Source: Cyclobacteriaceae bacterium (GTDB lineage Bacteria; Bacteroidota; Bacteroidia; Cytophagales; Cyclobacteriaceae). Taken from it: 44,204 nucleotides of DNA. A program made the translations under genes and the position numbers. Below the pieces are notes generated by a model. The model saw only the letters and a program-made list of their open reading frames with translations. It had not been told where the DNA came from and ran no database searches. This document shows, piece by piece, positions 41,853 through 44,204 of the stretch. The DNA is taken from NCBI GenBank assembly GCA_003565295.1, contig PXCO01000093.1, positions 1 to 44,204 on the forward strand, in the 5' to 3' direction. Each line of letters begins with the position of its first letter. Position 1 is the first letter of the stretch.

Positions 41853-43340
41853 ATGGTAGGCACCTTTATTCGTCTGGAAATGCTCAAAAGGCTGCGCTCC
41901 ACCTCTTTTGCCAGGAGCCTTGCCGTAGGAGTTTTCCTGGCCTTTCTGGCCATTTTACTGCTTGCATACCTTCTTATCGTAGGAGTGGCACTTAGATATT
42001 TAATACAGGAATTTTTCAATCCCGTGGATAGTACCGTGTTCCTAAACAGCTATCTGATTTTCTATTTTCTTTTTGAGATCATATTCCGGTATTTCATCCA
42101 ACAGCTACCCGTTTTTTCGCTTGAAAACTTCCTTCATTTACCCATTCCTAAGTCCGGTATCATCCATTACCTGCTCATCGGTTCATTTATTTCTCCACTG
42201 TCTATCCTTTCACTACTGCTGTTTGGCCCTTTTGCGGTCATGGAAATTACCCATGTGTATGGTGCTGTTCCAGCCGGGGTTTGGTTGGCCTCAGTGTTAC
42301 TTACCAGTTGGATCATACACTGGGTGATGCTCTGGTTTAAGCAAAGATTTGAGGACAGTTTTGTGGTGATTGTAGCCATCTTCCTGGTTTTGTTGCTGGG
42401 TTCTGGAAGTACCTACCTGGGTTGGTATGACCTTGGAGGATTTTTTGAACCTATATTTACATTTGCCTTGGAGTCTCCTGTACCTGTGGTCTTGCTCGCA
42501 GTAGTCTTGATTTTAAGCTATTTTCTTTGTTTTGCTTATTATAGGCAAAATGCCTATCTGGAAAACTTGGGGGAGGATGAGCCTTTCACGATCAACCAAA
42601 CCAACTTTGGGGTTTTGTCCAAATTTGGTCTGGCGGGAGAGATGGCCAGCCTGGAATGGAAACTTATACTCCGCCATAAGAAAAGCCGGACATACCTAAC
42701 CATATGTTTCTTTTTTCTTTTGTACGGACTGGTTTTTTATACCAATCCCATGTACCAAAACACTGAGGGTATAGCCAATATTTACATCTTCGTGGGCATA
42801 TTCGTCACCGGTATTTTCATCCTTCAATACGGGCAGCTTTTTTTGAGCTGGAATAGTGCCATGTTTGACTTCTTCATTTATCAGCGGAAAGGCCTGGAGG
42901 CCTTGGTGAAGGGAAAGTACCTTTTATTCATGGGGATTTCCCTGGCATGTTTCATCTTGTCACTGCCCTATACCTACTTTGGATGGGAGGTGCTATGGGT
43001 ACATTTTGCCACATTTTTGTTTAATTTAGGCGTCACCATACACTTGGTGATTTATTTCGCCTTATGGAAACCTAAACCAATGGACTTAAACAAGGGTGCA
43101 ATGTTTAACTATGAAGGAATTGGATTCGCCCAATTTCTGATGATTTTGCCCATCATTGGCATTCCGTACCTGGTCTACCTCCCACTTTCCTTTTGGGTAA
43201 ACGACCACGCGGGTCTGCTGGCCCTGGGGCTGCTGGGACTTGGGGGAATGGTGGCTTTCCCGAAACTATCAGCCATTTCAGTGAAAAAGGTATTGAAAAA
43301 CAGGTATGAAATCTCCTCTACCTTTAGACAAGAGTTATGA
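41853..43340 (+). CDS. DUF5687-type ABC transporter permease
   Basis: 495 residues from the start MVGTFIRLEMLKRLRSTSFA. About 11-12 hydrophobic segments are visible, for example GVFLAFLAILLLAYLLIVGVAL, FVVIVAIFLVLLLGSGSTYLG and LLALGLLGLGGMVAF. LAGEMASLEWKLILRHKKSRTYLT is the conserved cytoplasmic loop. It resembles Bacteroidota ABC-2-like permeases annotated DUF5687. It overlaps the ATPase gene by 4 nt, so the two form an exporter. The substrate is unknown. An earlier in-frame Met (41790) would extend into the divergent GNAT promoter region. Confidence 0.85.
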   Translation: MVGTFIRLEMLKRLRSTSFARSLAVGVFLAFLAILLLAYLLIVGVALRYLIQEFFNPVDSTVFLNSYLIFYFLFEIIFRYFIQQLPVFSLENFLHLPIPKSGIIHYLLIGSFISPLSILSLLLFGPFAVMEITHVYGAVPAGVWLASVLLTSWIIHWVMLWFKQRFEDSFVVIVAIFLVLLLGSGSTYLGWYDLGGFFEPIFTFALESPVPVVLLAVVLILSYFLCFAYYRQNAYLENLGEDEPFTINQTNFGVLSKFGLAGEMASLEWKLILRHKKSRTYLTICFFFLLYGLVFYTNPMYQNTEGIANIYIFVGIFVTGIFILQYGQLFLSWNSAMFDFFIYQRKGLEALVKGKYLLFMGISLACFILSLPYTYFGWEVLWVHFATFLFNLGVTIHLVIYFALWKPKPMDLNKGAMFNYEGIGFAQFLMILPIIGIPYLVYLPLSFWVNDHAGLLALGLLGLGGMVAFPKLSAISVKKVLKNRYEISSTFRQEL

Positions 43341-44035
43341 TCAAAATTGAGCACCTAAAAAAGACCTATAAGGAAAACACTGTCCTGGACATTCCTCACC
43401 TTACCATACCAAAATCTGAATGCTTTGGATTAGTGGGCAATAATGGGGCGGGGAAAACCACCCTGTTCAGGATCATATTAGACCTGGTGAGCACCACCGA
43501 GGGCAAGGTACTTATTGATGATGAGGATGTGAGTAAGACCGAGCAGTGGAAACGTAAGGTAGGTGCCTACCTTGACGAGCACATGCTGCTCCCCTACCTT
43601 ACCCCGGATGAATATTTTGGGACCCTGAAAAAAATCTATGGGTTATCCAAAGAGGACATGGATATGCACTTCGAAAAGTTCTGGGAGTTTTTTAATGGGG
43701 AAATCCTGGGCAAAAAGAAATATATCAGGGATCTTTCAAAGGGTAATTCGAAAAAGGTGGGTATTGCCGCGGCCATGCTAGCCCACCCCGAGGCAGTACT
43801 ACTGGACGAACCCTTCGAAAATTTGGACCCCAGCTCCCAAATCCGCCTTAAAAAACTCATCATAGAGGAAAAAAAAAACAACATGGTCACCTTTCTTATA
43901 TCCAGTCATGACCTGAATCATGTCACCGAGATATGTGACCGGATTGTACTTCTAGAAAAAGGCGAAATAATAAAGGACCTTCACGAAAAGGGGGCCATGT
44001 CTGATGAGCTTAATGCCTATTTTAACCTTTCTTGA
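43337..44035 (+). CDS. ABC transporter ATP-binding protein partner of the DUF5687 permease
   Basis: 232 residues with a complete nucleotide-binding domain: Walker A in GLVGNNGAGKTTLFRII (residues 32-48), signature variant LSKGNSKKVGIAAAM (LSKGN in place of LSGGQ), Walker B and catalytic Glu in AVLLDEPFENLDPSSQ, and the switch His in LISSHDLNHV. Most similar in outline to ABC-2 exporter ATPases. The ATG lies within the permease stop (ATGA), so translation is coupled and a 1:1 complex is expected. Confidence 0.93.
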   Translation: MIKIEHLKKTYKENTVLDIPHLTIPKSECFGLVGNNGAGKTTLFRIILDLVSTTEGKVLIDDEDVSKTEQWKRKVGAYLDEHMLLPYLTPDEYFGTLKKIYGLSKEDMDMHFEKFWEFFNGEILGKKKYIRDLSKGNSKKVGIAAAMLAHPEAVLLDEPFENLDPSSQIRLKKLIIEEKKNNMVTFLISSHDLNHVTEICDRIVLLEKGEIIKDLHEKGAMSDELNAYFNLS

Positions 44036-44076
44036 TCCAGTATCTGCCCTTATGGAAAACGTATGTACATGAGTTG

Positions 44077-44105
44077 TTGTTATAGCTAAAATGGTCTTAT
44101 GTTTA
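44077..44105 (+). promoter_or_regulatory. Candidate promoter for the partial Tat-signal gene
   Basis: TTG (44077-44079), 18 nt, then TATGTTTA (44098-44105), a 7-of-8 match to TAnnTTTG. The ATG at 44153 is 47 nt downstream. Confidence 0.3.
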
Positions 44106-44152
44106 CCCCAGCACAACAAACGCATTATTAGAAAATCATCCTTGATCAACCC

Positions 44153-44204
44153 ATGAAAAATTCTAATTCCAGGTATAATAGAAGAAGTTTTATTAAGAAA
44201 GCGG
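44153..44204 (+). CDS. Start of a Tat-signal protein, cut by the window end
   Basis: Seventeen codons are visible: MKNSNSRYNRRSFIKKA. The RRSFIKK stretch is a twin-arginine export motif (S-R-R-x-F-L-K type), typical of exported Gfo/Idh/MocA oxidoreductases and related sugar enzymes in Bacteroidota. The function cannot be determined from this fragment. Confidence 0.6.
   Translation, partial: MKNSNSRYNRRSFIKKA

Overview
The window looks like chromosome of a Bacteroidota member, most likely a cytophagalean close to Cyclobacteriaceae. Reasons: a pheA - class I aminotransferase - tyrA cluster, a DUF3078 outer-membrane barrel, a DUF5687 ABC permease, a Bacteroidota-type LptD, DivIVA and SirB1-like proteins, and TAnnTTTG-type -7 promoter elements with little Shine-Dalgarno. 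No RNA gene, CRISPR array or intact phage or insertion sequence was seen. The species assignment is an inference.

Layout. 1-4300: aromatic amino acid biosynthesis (aroA, pheA, aminotransferase, tyrA) in one direction, followed by a stand-alone arginine deiminase. 5800-9450: divergent lptD and N-acetylmuramoyl-L-alanine amidase (envelope). 9500-14950: acyl-CoA carboxylase carboxyltransferase, a SirB1/transglutaminase-like protein, an exported redoxin plus VOC pair, a phosphopantetheinyl transferase and a WD40 protein. 14955-15297: a tandem array of a structured repeat that also sits in front of aroA. 15292-21303: a tightly packed housekeeping run (DivIVA, FolB, DUF4268, IscA-like on the opposite strand, two small conserved proteins, Rossmann oxidoreductase, Dtd, a ModF-like double ABC ATPase, MazG) with several 1-4 nt overlaps.

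21350-25060 is the only clearly accessory region: a frameshifted and truncated tyrosine recombinase joined to the tail of another gene, group II intron-like debris, a DUF433/DUF5615 toxin-antitoxin pair, an SDR gene bracketed by ~90-bp direct repeats, and long non-coding stretches with palindromes. From 25089 on the core-type gene set resumes: FG-GAP propeller protein, lipoprotein serpin, an anaerobic ribonucleotide reductase locus whose glycyl-radical domain is a separate small ORF (nrdD / small ORF / nrdG), two Tat-signal enolase-superfamily sugar-acid dehydratases, M16 peptidase, O-methyltransferase, LysM lytic transglycosylase, DUF3078 barrel, dnaX, DUF481 barrel, GNAT, and a DUF5687 ABC exporter.

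The most interesting items are: (i) a ~90-bp repeat with an outer inverted repeat and an inner hairpin whose stem shows a compensatory base-pair change between copies, and whose end provides the start-codon context of aroA and divIVA; (ii) dnaX split in two frames at a run of ten A residues, suggesting programmed slippage making gamma- and tau-like products; (iii) the split anaerobic ribonucleotide reductase; (iv) an IscA-type protein lacking the C-terminal CxC; (v) group II intron remnants with a palindrome lodged inside domain V.
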